A stretch of 64,000 nucleotides of DNA, taken from contig NC_016472.1 of assembly GCF_000226095.1 (NCBI RefSeq), positions 5,084,001 through 5,148,000 of the forward strand. The letters run 5' to 3'. The position numbers were made by a program, and so were the translations under genes. The stretch is from Thermothelomyces thermophilus ATCC 42464. Its lineage: Eukaryota; Ascomycota; Sordariomycetes; Sordariales; Chaetomiaceae. The notes under the pieces were generated by a model. It was not told where the DNA came from. It saw nothing but the letters and a program-made list of their open reading frames with translations, and made no database searches. Positions 49,013 to 58,980 of the stretch are shown piece by piece; positions within the stretch are counted from its first letter, which is position 1, and each line of letters begins with the position of its first letter.

Positions 49013-49889
49013 TGGGAAACGCCGGGAGAGTGAAGCAAAGGGCTGGGTTGGTGATGGTCATGCAAGAGGGATAATAAGCTTACCAATACATTGAGTTGCC
49101 TCTGACTCCTGCAGGTGCTTTAAGTGAAGATTTTTTTTGGTATCCATGCCCAGTCCTTACTACTCAAAACTGGTTCGGTGTTTGTATCAGCTTCGATGCG
49201 CCTGGGATGGGAACTACATCAAGCCTGACGACGACTTAGCCAGGTAGAGGCCTCCCCCCCTCCCCCTTCAGTCCCACCAATCCGAAAAAAAATGCAAAGT
49301 CGAGATAAGCATTTGGGAGCAAGGGGTCCTGGTGAGTTCAAAGAAGGCCGCTGCTGTGACAAAGCTGGGAAGTGTGCGGCGATGGGAGAGAGGGTCTGTT
49401 CTATGAGCAAGAGATTTGGGAGTAACATTCAAGTTGCACCGCAGCATCGCAGCGGGCGAGCTAAACCAAGGTTGTTAACATGGCCGTGGAGGCTTCTTTA
49501 CCTTGGTCAAGGTAGGTTGTCGTAAAGGAAATGGGATCCCTTGGAGCACTGGGTCCACGCGAATCAGTTATAAGTCTGCATTTCTGCATAGCTCATGCCT
49601 CGAATTCGTCGCGACGGATGGCTGCTTGTTTCAACGCGTGACCCCCCGATCTCAATCCGGGCCATGGCTGTAGAGTGACCATAACATGGGAGTGCTGGCC
49701 GGTACTACGTAGGGGTAATCTGGCTCAGCTTGCCTGGTAGTCGAGTCTAGATGCCATGCCTCGCAAAGTGCAGTGCATGCCGGGCATCGATCCAATTGGG
49801 TTTCCTTTCTACCAACCCAATCATATATATGCCCGGCACCAGGATCCATTGCTCGGTTTGCCGCGCTGTCACCGACCCCCGTCTCAAAC
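49013..49889. other. Convergent 3' gap, MMS19 and SPC2
   Basis: 877 bp between opposing stop codons. It has a T run at 49131-49138 and an A run at 49285-49292, but no recognisable gene or repeat element. Confidence 0.6.
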
Positions 49890-50762
49890 TCACGCCTTTC
49901 TCCTCTTTCCCCCCTTCTTCCCCGCGGCCGCCTGCGATCCGGTCGCCTCCTCGGCCGCGGACCCCACAACGCTCACGTTGGCTTTCGCCAGCATATCCAG
50001 CATCTCGGGCGTATACGTCGCCGCTTCCTCACCATCCCCGCCTTCCTTGCCCTTCGCCGCCGCCGCCCTCTTCGGATCGGCCTTTCCAATCACCGGCACG
50101 CTGCTAGCAAACATGGCCTGAAACGGCGCGGCCACGAAGTGCCCCGCGGCATCGAACCACTCGGTGAAGGAGCGGGCGAACTTGATCTCCTCCCGCCCGC
50201 CGTCCTTGCGCGTGACCTCGACGGTGACAAAGTACTCGGGCACGTTCTTGCGGGTGGACGTGGAGATGCGCAGCGTCTCGCCGCCGTCGCGGCTGGTGCC
50301 GACGTAGACGGTGCCGCGCTCGACGTAGAGCACCCAGGCCGTCAGCGCGCCGTTGAGCAGCGCGTAGGCGGCGACCGCGGCCGCCGTCAGGTACTTGGTC
50401 GCCTCGAAGCCGTACCGGTAGTCCCAGGCGAAACAGGCGGCGGCGAGCGCGAAGGCCGAGTAGCCGAGCGCCAGGCGCACGTCGGTCAGGCGGTGGGACT
50501 GCGTGAAGCCGATGCTGTTGAGATAGTTGGGCAAGGCGTCGTCGCTGGTGTTTTTGAGGTCTGTTCAAATTCCGAAAGACGTCAGTTCGGGAGTTGCGGG
50601 AGAGAGAGGAAGAGTGTGTGTGAGAGAGAGGGGAGGGAGAGGGAGGGAGAGGGAGGGAAAGAAGTGAAGGGAAGTGAAAGCAGGGGAAAGAACAAAGCAA
50701 GAATGAAGGAGTGTCTTACCTGCGAGGTTGTAGACCGTAATCTTTTCTTGTGAGGCTGTCAT
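49890..50762 (-). CDS. SPC2: Signal peptidase complex subunit 2
   Basis: Exons on the minus strand 50762-50720 and 50560-49890; 237 residues. Splicing joins VYNLA to DLKNTSDDALPNYL, a family-typical N-terminal block. Two membrane helices (about residues 52-72, ALGYSAFALAAACFAWDY region, and 80-100, YLTAAAVAAYALLNGALTAW) form a hairpin, followed by a cytosolic beta-rich domain (TVYVGTSRDGG, EYFVTVEV, KFARSFTEWFDAAGHF) and a low-complexity basic tail (KKGGKRRK). Spc2 is the accessory subunit of the ER signal peptidase, linking it to the Sec61 channel. The 159-nt intron is rich in GA/GGGA repeats. The gene diverges from EMC3 across 424 bp. Confidence 0.95.
50603..50668 (+). repeat. Purine repeat in the SPC2 intron
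   Basis: GAGA and GGGAGA units on the plus strand, so a long CT-rich tract on the sense strand near the SPC2 intron acceptor; probably doubles as its polypyrimidine region. Confidence 0.7.
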
Positions 50763-51186
50763 TGTCGCTGATGGCTGGGCGGACCAGCAATGATCTGGAC
50801 CGTCTGGAATATTTGTTTGGGGAGTCGGTCGACTCTGGAAGGGTTGCGAGATGTTAGTGGTCCCAGGGCACCTTTCAGGTCGGCCCTAGTGTCGAGCAAG
50901 AAGAGCTTCAACTTTGGAAAGGCCACCTGCACATTTGGAACAAGCCGCTAGCTGCCCTCCGATTGGTTCATTCGTCGCGTTAATACTAGTACGCAGTTCA
51001 CTGCTGACAGGGGCCCGCCGCAGCCTGCACCTTCTTCCCTTGCTTGGCAGAGCTTCAGCGGATCCGGGCAACGACACCTCGCGACCTGCTCGAGCCTCAT
51101 TGCTTCCTTTTCTGAACGCAGCAAACACGACTGGTCAGACGCAGAGTAGCCCACCACCCGTGCAAGGCAGTGTTGGCAGCGACAAG
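50763..51186. promoter_or_regulatory. Bidirectional promoter, SPC2 and EMC3
   Basis: Only 424 bp separate the two diverging start codons. An ATTGG (CCAAT-box complement) at 50962-50966 sits near the middle and could serve both directions. A few short open frames here have no family support. Confidence 0.55.
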
Positions 51187-52240
51187 ATGGCGCAGCAGAT
51201 ACCGGTGCAGACGATCCATAGGGATCCCCAATTATTGTATGGTTACTACTTCTCAGGGCCATGGCGAGACTCGGATTGCTGACGATGCTAGCTACTGGAT
51301 CCTCTTCCCCATCACCATCGTCATGGTATTGCATCCCTCTTCTCCCCCCTACGCCACGCGCACCCTTCGCCGTAATTGGCCATGTACGCAATGACTTACA
51401 CCCTTATTCGCAGATCCTCACAGGCGTCCTCCGCCATTACGCGACCGTTTTGATGGCCTCGGCTCCCAAGAAGCAAGACCAGAAGACAATGCGCGAGCAG
51501 CGCGCCCTGCTCCACGGCATCAACGTGCGCGGGAATTACCACGTCCTCTCCAAGTCGTCATTCACCGCGCGCCGCGACGCTCTGATTTCGGCTTACGAGG
51601 CGGGCGCCTACCTCAAGGACCCCGACAATCGCGGTCAGCCACCGCCGAACCCGATGAGCGACCCCAACGCTATGGAGGGCATGATGGGCATGATGAAGAA
51701 CCAGATGGCCATGATTATCCCGAACACGCTCATCATGAGTTGGATCAATGCCTTCTTTAGTGGTTATGTTATCAGTTGGTTCCCCCTCCCGGACTTGGCT
51801 GCCCGGTAGGCGCGGCCGCTAACAAGCACAGTGAAACTGCCGTTTCCCCTTACCATCAAGTTCAAGAGCATGCTCCAGGCAGGTGTGGCGACTAGGGATA
51901 TGGATCCCCGCTGGATGTCGAGCATTAGCTGGTATTTCCTGTGCATCTTCGGCCTGCAGCCCGTCTTCAATTTTATCCTTGGCAGCGAGAACGGTATGCA
52001 TCCCCGCCCCTGTTGCTCTTCTATCCGGATATCGTATTAACGCTCCCGTTCTTCTCAGCTGCCAACCAAATGGCGCAGCAGATGACCCAGATGGGCCCGC
52101 AGGGCGCAGGCCAAATGTTTGGCCCCGGTGTCGACCCAAACAAACAGTTTCTCGCCGAGGCGGAAAATCTCGCCGTCATCGAACACTCTTCCGTTTTGGA
52201 CGGCGTCGAGCAGCGCCTTCTCGAGGGTATCAAGGTGTAA
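51187..52240 (+). CDS. EMC3: ER membrane protein complex subunit 3
   Basis: Five exons: 51187-51236, 51292-51325, 51414-51774, 51832-51993, 52059-52240; 262 residues. Donor GTATGG after CAATTATT was preferred because it gives the family N-terminus HRDPQLFYWILFPITIVM. Emc3 is an Oxa1/YidC-superfamily insertase: one N-terminal helix, a cytosolic coiled segment (KKQDQKTMREQRALL, FTARRDALISAYE), a methionine-rich loop (MEGMMGMMKNQMAM) before helix 2 (WINAFFSGYVIMKLPFPL) and helix 3 (WYFLCIFGLQPVFNFIL). It forms the membrane cavity with EMC6 that inserts tail-anchored and multipass proteins into the ER. The cytosolic tail is Gln/Glu-rich. It ends 74 bp from the converging RPC25 gene. Confidence 0.97.
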
Positions 52241-52314
52241 CAAAGATATCAGCCCACAGGAATCGCCACCCCAAATGCGAGCATAGACTTGATCCTCGAC
52301 AGCTTGCCGGCCCA

Positions 52315-53228
52315 TCACTCCCACCACAGACAGCACCCAAGCCCCGGCCCTGCCATAGACCCCGTAATCCTGTACGGCGGCTTCGTGTTTGTTGGGGTCG
52401 GTGCTTCTTCGGAGGCGTCCACCTCTTCCACCGGCTTTGACGGGGTCTGGTCGTGCCATTCTTCGGCAATAACTCTGAACCGGACCATCTCGTTATCGTC
52501 GAAGTACATGACCTGGTCCTCCTCCTTCCAAATCCATAGATTATCCGCTGGCTCGCTTGAGAGGAAAGGGGTCAGCTGGGACTCGACGGTGGTGGGAACT
52601 CGGGCCGGGCTTACAATTCTGAAACCTCTGGCAGCTCGGTCCAGGGGACGAATATGTCGTCGAAAAAGTCTGTGGCGACTACGGAGCTGGTTAGTGGCGT
52701 CCATGGTAGAGGCAACCTGGAGCGGTAGACTCACGATTTATCCCTTCTGGCGACTGGTCCACGATGCGTGCTGTGATTACCTCACCCTTGTGTGGCCTGA
52801 ACACCACCATGCGAAACTCAACTATGGGTGGTGTCAACACGGCAGCCGATCAAGGCCGCTTGCATGGGCGGGCGTTCATACCGTTGACGTTGACCATCCC
52901 ATCGCCATGCCCGATCAACCCTTCCGAGGTCCACAGGATATCCCAGAGGCAGATGCAGAGGCCGATCTTTTGTACTACCTAAATGACATAAATGAGAAGG
53001 GTTAGGTGGATGATGATGGGGATGGTCGGAGGGGAGAGACTTGCCTTGTTCGCATATTTCGCGTTGATGTTGTCTTCGATGGCAACATGACTCTGCTTCC
53101 TGAAGTCGTCTGGTGCAATCTGCACGAGGTCCGCAAACTTGGTCTACCCATGGTTCAGAGTTAGCCGGGGCGACAGGAAAGAGAGCAGCGGAACCGCCTC
53201 GCGTTGTGCGACGCACCAGAATAAACAT
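52315..53228 (-). CDS. RPC25: RNA polymerase III stalk subunit Rpc25 (RPC8)
   Basis: Six exons on the minus strand: 53228-53217, 53143-53045, 52978-52882, 52821-52735, 52678-52615, 52555-52315; 199 residues. Exon 1 holds only MFIL; splicing gives MFILTKFADLVQIAPDDF. Next come KVVQKIGLCICLWDILW and EFRMVVFRPHKGEVI, then the OB fold (DFFDDIFVPWTELPE, LWIWKEEDQVMYFDDNE) and the ending ITGSMAGPGLGC. Intron 2 (52979-53044) uses a GC donor with perfect flanks (AAG|GCAAGT). Rpc25 pairs with Rpc17 to form the Pol III stalk needed for initiation on tRNA and 5S genes. It is the Pol III counterpart of RPB7. Confidence 0.95.
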
Positions 53229-54035
53229 GGTGATTTAGGCGGTACGCCTTTGCTGATCGGCACACTGGGTCGCCAACCAAGAGCGATGAATATTATTCTG
53301 TACACTAAATGTCTATGACACGGCAGCAAAGAAGACGTCGCGATCGCCCGCGAAAAGGGGAATGACGGAGGGCTTTAAAGTTGTCGAAAAAATCACAAGG
53401 GGGTGAATCAGTTTGCTAAAGTTCCGTGCAGTTTGCTGGTTGTGTCCCTTGTCACATTCTATGAGTTTTATGAAAGCATTTTTCGATGTGAGCAGGGCTG
53501 GCGTTTCCCTCAAATTCATCGCATCTACGGAGTAATCCGTACAGAGAGAGACCCCACGGCGAGGCTCGGTCGAGGCTTGCAGCACGGTGCAGTGGTTCCG
53601 CAGTCTCGCATTGTTCTGCCACCCAGATCCCTGTGCCAAATTGTTCACCGCCCAGCAAACACACAGTGCGAGAATGAATGTGCACGTACTAGTTCGTCAC
53701 TTCCTGTGTCGCCAACCATCGCTCCTTATCAAAACACACGCCAAACCGTCGAACTTTTTTTTCCCCTGCCAGATAAAAAGTTCATCCACCCGCACCTCGG
53801 CAATCGCAAATACAACTGCAACCTCACACTGTGCCATCTTACCCCGACGCCTACTTCTCTATATCCCCTCACGGCTGTCGAGGGTTTCGGATTCAAGTGA
53901 AGACGCCTCTTCTCAGCCGTTGGGCCGCCCGTGGTCCGTGGTACCCAAACCGTTCTTGGGAAGCTCAACCTGCTGCCAACATAACACTTCAAGTGCACCG
54001 GTCTTGGCACACCCAGTGATTTCGATCCACGGGCC
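53229..54035. other. Divergent region, RPC25 and NUFIP-like gene
   Basis: 807 bp. Holds an exact 11-mer copy in reverse (53532-53542) fused to a second half-copy, so 53526-53542 reads TACGGAGTAATCCGTAC. T run at 53756-53763. Right end is the C/T-rich leader of the next gene. No exon supported. Confidence 0.6.
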
Positions 54036-55924
54036 ATGTCCTACAATTACGGACCCCCTCCCCCGCCTCCTCCACCTGCACCAGCGAGCGGCGGCGGCTC
54101 GGCCGTTTATCCGTCATACGGACCTCCTCGAGGCGGACAGAGCGGCCGAGGCCGCGGTGGTTCCGATCGTGGTGGCTATCACCAAGGAGCCCCCCCGTAC
54201 GGCTACGGCCAACAGCCATCCTACGGACCCCAAGCCCCCGCGCCATACTCCGGTCCTCCTGCCCAGGGTGGTTACTCCCAGCCGCCACCACAGTCGTGGC
54301 ATCCCGAACACGGACACCAACACCCCCCGCAAGGTGCGACACACGGCCCTTTGCCCGCCCAGAACTACCACCCGAACTATGCGCCCCAAATATATCAACA
54401 GCAGCCGGCATACGGCGGCCAGCCCCAATACCAACCGACCCCTCAGCCCCCTTATGGCCAGCCATACCCAGCACCTCCACCGCCCGCTCAGCAGTGGGCG
54501 GCCCATCCCCAGCCGCCTCCGGCTCGTGGCGGTTATGGCGCCGGTGGGCGCGGGGGGCGTGGCGGTTACAACGATCGAGGGCCACCGCAAGGACAAATGA
54601 TGGGCCCTCCGATCCGGATGGGTTTTGATGGCAGCCAGCCGCAGACCCCTCCCGCTCCAGCGAGCGCACCGTACCCGTATGGCGCTCCTCCGGCTGCCCC
54701 AGCGCCGTATCATGCCCCTTACCAGGGCTATCCTCCTCCGGCTCCCTATATGCCTGCCCCTCCGTCGTTCGACGGCGGCCATTCTGGTCACGGGTCTCGC
54801 CACCACGGCCGAGGCGGATTTCACCAGAACAATAAGTCTCGCCCCCATTTCGGTGGCGACAAGAACCGCGGGCGCAACCATGGCCAGAACAAGGGCCCGA
54901 CCGCTCAGACGCCTCCTACCCAACACCAGAAGCCTGATGCTTCGTCTGCTGGGAAGAAAAAGAAGCGGAAGACAAACACGCTCGGCTTGACGCCCGGGGA
55001 CGACTCGGGGGATGATGACGAAAACGAGGAGGAGCGTCTCAATGAGATGTACGGTGCCGATGCTCCAAAGTAAGCTTTCTTTTCCCTCTTCTCCCGATCT
55101 TGGTATCTCCGCTTTCAGTGCTAATCATGTCCAGCCCCCAAACGCCGTCGGACATTGCTGCGTGGATTGCCGAACGCCGCGCCAAATACCCCACGAAAGC
55201 CAGGATCGAAGCCAAGAAAGCGGCCGCCAAGGCTCAGAACGGAGATGGCCAACAAAGCAAAGGTGATTCCCTGGAGCAAAAAGCTGAAAAGCTCAGGAAA
55301 CAGCTGGAAAAGGTCGAATCGAGCATCAAGCGAAAGCGCGAGCAGCAGGACGAGGGCGATGACATGAGAGACATCGATTTGAGCTCTCCGTCGAGCGATA
55401 TCAAGTCGGATGACGAGAAACCCGAAGTCATGTCGACTCGTCAGGAGCCGAGCAATGTCCCCCCACCACCAAAAAAGGCAGACCCTACCAAACATTGCAA
55501 GTATTACTCGACCGGGGGTACATGTGGCAAGCGGGGCAAGTGCCGCTTCGTTCACGACCCCGCAGTTCGCGAGGCTGCGCTGAAGGAGCGCGAGCTGAAC
55601 GGTGGGCGCATTACTCTTCAGCAGCGCATCACTCTAAATGACAAGGACCAGGAAGATCTCGCGATCGTCGAGACGCTCAAGTACCTCCAGGATAAAGGTA
55701 TCCTTCCCAAGAAGGTGGTGCCCCCTGCCACCGAGGCGTCGGGAGAGCAGCCCGAGCATACCGCAGCCGAGACCGGGTCGACGGCTGCCCCGGCGGATGC
55801 CGAGTCCAGCAACGGTCTGCCGCCCATCCCGCCGCAGCCCAATTCTTCGGATGACGACACAACTAAGTATCCCGGTTGGAACCTGAGCGGCTTCGGCAAC
55901 ACAGGCGTCAGACCGGGTGAGTAG
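54036..55924 (+). CDS. NUFIP/Rsa1-like CCCH zinc-finger protein
   Basis: Exons 54036-55069 and 55135-55924; 607 residues. The first 340 are low-complexity Pro/Gly/Tyr/Gln-rich with RGG-type repeats (RGGRGGYND), typical of RNA-binding tails. After the intron comes the NUFIP core TPSDIAAWIAERRAKYPTKA, a charged coiled segment (EQKAEKLRKQLEKVESSIKRKREQ) and a CCCH finger with Cys466, Cys475, Cys481 and His485 (CX8CX5CX3H). NUFIP/Rsa1 proteins help the R2TP chaperone build box C/D snoRNPs and other RNPs. A consensus donor, GTGAGT, overlaps the last codons (55917-55922), so a further small exon is possible. No gene symbol is given because the exact Rsa1 orthologue was not checked. Confidence 0.85.
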
Positions 55925-56969
55925 AGCTCATCAGTTCTGCGTCGTAGAACCAACGGCAACCGCTGTGCTGCTCGTCCTAACCGCCGGAAATCTCGGCGCC
56001 GAGGCGCAGGCCGTCGGATGCACGGCTAAGTGGGGTGGTGCCTAGGGTGTCTCCCCAGCTGGGAGCAAGCCGATGATCAGTCAACGCTACGGGTACACAT
56101 TGCCGTCATGTCCAGCTTTTATCTCCAATCTGCAGCGTTGCCCCGACAGTGTCGAGGGCGGGTCGTTTGTCACGCTTTCACAATGCTTCAAGTTTCATTC
56201 ATCGTCTTAATTTCGTTTTGCTCGAATTTCTGGGCTGGCATCGGAGTACGGTCAGCGTCAGGCTGTTCGGGACCAAGGAGCTTGCATCATTCCCTGGGAC
56301 GTCCTAGGACGTCCTTCTTTGGAGCCAGACACCATCACTGGCGCGTCAGTACTTTGCAGGAGTAGTTTCGGCAAGACATCCAGGCGGCGTTCTAGGAATC
56401 GCATAATCTCTTCCATTCTAATCTCCATATTCCCAATCTGCATTGTGTCACTGTACGGGAATTGGAGAACTTTGAAGCTGAAGTGTTGTACCACAAGTGT
56501 GACAAGGAGCTGCAGAAATCACGCCCAGTGGCTGGTACCGGTAAGTCCTCACATCGCAAGTGTTTCTTTCCCTGCGAGTTAATGCCCAAAGCGCGTGGAG
56601 GGTGTCGTCAAACAAGTGGTGCACATACCGGTTGCTGGGGTTGGTTCGGCCGTACGATGGTTTGTGTATTTTCAAGTACAGCCACCCCATTCATTGGCCA
56701 TCTGGGTTGTTCCCGGCTTGGAATCAACGATTCCAAGCTATTTGTCTCAAATATGCTCACACAATCAAAGTCTAGCTGCCTAATAACCTCGGCTTATCGC
56801 TTGCTACTTTCATCCAGATCAAAGATCTCTTCTAATTGTTTCCTTACTTTATTGTTATTTTAATACCTGGTTGAGATCGTATGATATTGCCTTCCTATTG
56901 GGTATAATTTGACGTTCCGAACAGAAAATCATCGAGAAACCACATAGATACGAACTAGCGCGGGATCGT
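55925..56969. other. Convergent gap, NUFIP-like gene and SIL1
   Basis: 1,045 bp; both flanking genes end here. Moderately AT-richer toward 56750-56950. Frames here are short and unsupported; no RNA or mobile element recognised. Confidence 0.6.
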
Positions 56970-58310
56970 TCACAGTTCGACTTTCTCCCTCCTCCCCTTA
57001 TTATCCCTCCCCTTCATTTTCTTCCACAGATCATGCGACCAATGTCCTTTATCCTTCTTGTACTTGTCACTTAGCCTCTTGATCAGCCAGTCCGCACACT
57101 CCTCCTCCCGCCCTTCACTCTCGGGATTCCCGTCAAAGAGCGCGGCGCACTCCTTGTCAGTCAGCTGTGCCTTGGTAGGCCACTGCCCGACCGTGGCGCC
57201 CATGTCGGCGTCAAGGAAGGTATCGACGAGGAGGATTGCGGCGCGACGTTGGGCCGAGTTCCACTCTTCATCTTTGTTCTGTTCTGCCTGCTGTTGTTGG
57301 CCGCCAGAATAAGGGGTTGTGAGGATGCGGAGAATGTGGGACGCTCCCCCGGCGGAGGCGGGTTGGGAAGGGGAGAGAAAGGCGGTGCGGAAGAGTGGGG
57401 ATTTCAGCAAGCTCGTGAGGAGGGAAATGCGGGCTTTTGTCAGGCCGGGATTGGGAGTTACCGCTGGCTCGGCCTGCGTCTGCGTCTGCCCATGAGCCTG
57501 CGCTGAGCCCTTGCTGGTGGTGGGGAGAAGGGCAAAGATGCTGGTTTCGAGAGGATCGCCGCCCCGGCACGTGGAGGGGGCTAGCTTGGCCCAGTGAGAC
57601 TCGATCTCGGCGAGGGCTTTGGGGTTGTTCTGGAGGGTGGAGGCCAGGATAAGGGAGGCGATGCGGGCCCGTCCAAGAGCCGTCTCATCCTCCGGGTCCC
57701 TCGTGGAGAGGCAGAAGAGTTCGTGGATGGTGTCGTAATCCTCGGCAATCTTCAGGCCGTAGTAGATATCGTGCGAGATCTCCTCGAGCATCTCGAGCGC
57801 GCCGTCCACGTCCAGACCCTTTTTGAGAATGGTAAGGGACTTGTAAAAGGCGCTGCCCTCTTCAGGGTCGGCCGATTTGGGCTTCTTCACGGAGCCTGCG
57901 GGGTCATAGGAGGGCGCGTTGGGCGGGGGCTTGGCCTGCTCTTCAGCTTTCTCTCGCTCGACAACGACGACTGACGAATCCACTGGGAGGCCTTCCAGCG
58001 CTGGGTTGTGCTCGTCCGGCACATTGAGTTTGGCCTCTTTGACGCCCGTGTAGACATTCAACCGCACGTGAAGCCCCATCGGGAGTTCCTGGTCCGGGTG
58101 GACTACTTGGAACTCGTCGGTCGCTTGAAAGACCTTGGGATAGCACTCTGCCGGGTTATCGGTGTGGCAGATGAGTTCGACATCGGCTGATGGCGATGCC
58201 GAAGACGGGGATTCACCGGCCGCGGATGAGGAGGCCGATGCACCCCGTGCCAAGAGGCCCATGAGCGCCAGCAGGTTGAGCGGGAGCATCTTGAGCCGGT
58301 ACTCGACCAT
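56970..58310 (-). CDS. SIL1: SIL1, nucleotide exchange factor for BiP/Kar2
   Basis: Single exon on the minus strand, 446 residues from the ATG at 58310. That start was chosen over the open frame upstream because it begins a basic n-region and hydrophobic core (KMLPLNLLALMGLLARGASA) typical of a signal peptide. The conserved region ICHTDNPAECYPKVFQATDEF, with two cysteines, and the armadillo-like helices that follow (GLKIAEDYDTIHELFCL, LTSLLKSPLFRTAFL) fit Sil1. It loosens ADP from the ER Hsp70 during translocation and folding. It ends KVEL, which resembles but does not match the HDEL retrieval signal. It diverges from the complex I gene by 670 bp. Confidence 0.92.
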   Translation of the reverse strand: MVEYRLKMLPLNLLALMGLLARGASASSSAAGESPSSASPSADVELICHTDNPAECYPKVFQATDEFQVVHPDQELPMGLHVRLNVYTGVKEAKLNVPDEHNPALEGLPVDSSVVVVEREKAEEQAKPPPNAPSYDPAGSVKKPKSADPEEGSAFYKSLTILKKGLDVDGALEMLEEISHDIYYGLKIAEDYDTIHELFCLSTRDPEDETALGRARIASLILASTLQNNPKALAEIESHWAKLAPSTCRGGDPLETSIFALLPTTSKGSAQAHGQTQTQAEPAVTPNPGLTKARISLLTSLLKSPLFRTAFLSPSQPASAGGASHILRILTTPYSGGQQQQAEQNKDEEWNSAQRRAAILLVDTFLDADMGATVGQWPTKAQLTDKECAALFDGNPESEGREEECADWLIKRLSDKYKKDKGHWSHDLWKKMKGRDNKGRREKVEL

Positions 58311-58980
58311 TGTAACGGTCGAGTTCTTGAGTTGTCTCGAGGGCAAGCGGATGCGAAGATGAGAATACGAGGCAGGTCTTTTTTTGCACCGCAGAAATTC
58401 AATTATATAGGCACCCAGTAAAACACATAACCTCTCGACTGTGGCTTCATCCACTGATCTCCGCAATGACTCAGAAACAGAAGGCTGAGGAAAGGCCAGA
58501 TTGACTTATTCAAGGCGAATTCGCGTTCGCCCCTTCCTCTCTCGGCCACCGTCTTCAATGAACCAAGAGACAGGCGCGAAGCTGACGGAAACGTGGAATT
58601 TACGGGGCATTTGTTGATTGGTCTGTAAGCGCCGTCCCGCGCTTAATCGCCCTCCTGCTCTAAGCGCGGGGCGGCCGAGCTCATGAGTCACGTGATTATT
58701 CTCACCTTGCTCTCTGCCAAGCTGCCCCAGCGGCATCACCGACCGACAGGTTCAATTGGCAGTTTAGTCGCTCACAAGCACGCGCCGCCGCAGCTTCGTG
58801 TCCCGGAAAGCGGCATAACCACAGCATTCCAGACCCGAACCAGCCCCTTTAATCGTCGCTTTCAGCCGCCAACGAGTGCGAATTCGATCCACAGGATCCG
58901 AGCAAGGAGGCGGCTTGCGACCCTCCCGATAATCGCTCTCCATCTCTCCTCCCATCGATTGAGCGCAACGAACTGCAACC
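58311..58980. other. Divergent region, SIL1 and complex I subunit
   Basis: 670 bp holding two opposite promoters. A palindromic TCACGTGA element is annotated separately. No coding exon. The frame open upstream of SIL1 continues to 58466 but lacks conserved character. Confidence 0.6.
58688..58695. promoter_or_regulatory. TCACGTGA palindrome (bHLH/Cbf1-type site)
   Basis: Perfect 8-bp palindrome with a CACGTG core, nearly central in the 670-bp divergent promoter of SIL1 and the complex I gene. CACGTG is the E-box bound by fungal bHLH factors such as Cbf1, some of which act on respiratory genes. Occurrence by chance is possible. Confidence 0.4.

Noticed and set aside
58311-58466. Longer N-terminus for SIL1
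   Set aside because: The extension would bury the signal peptide about 50 residues inside and shows no conserved character.
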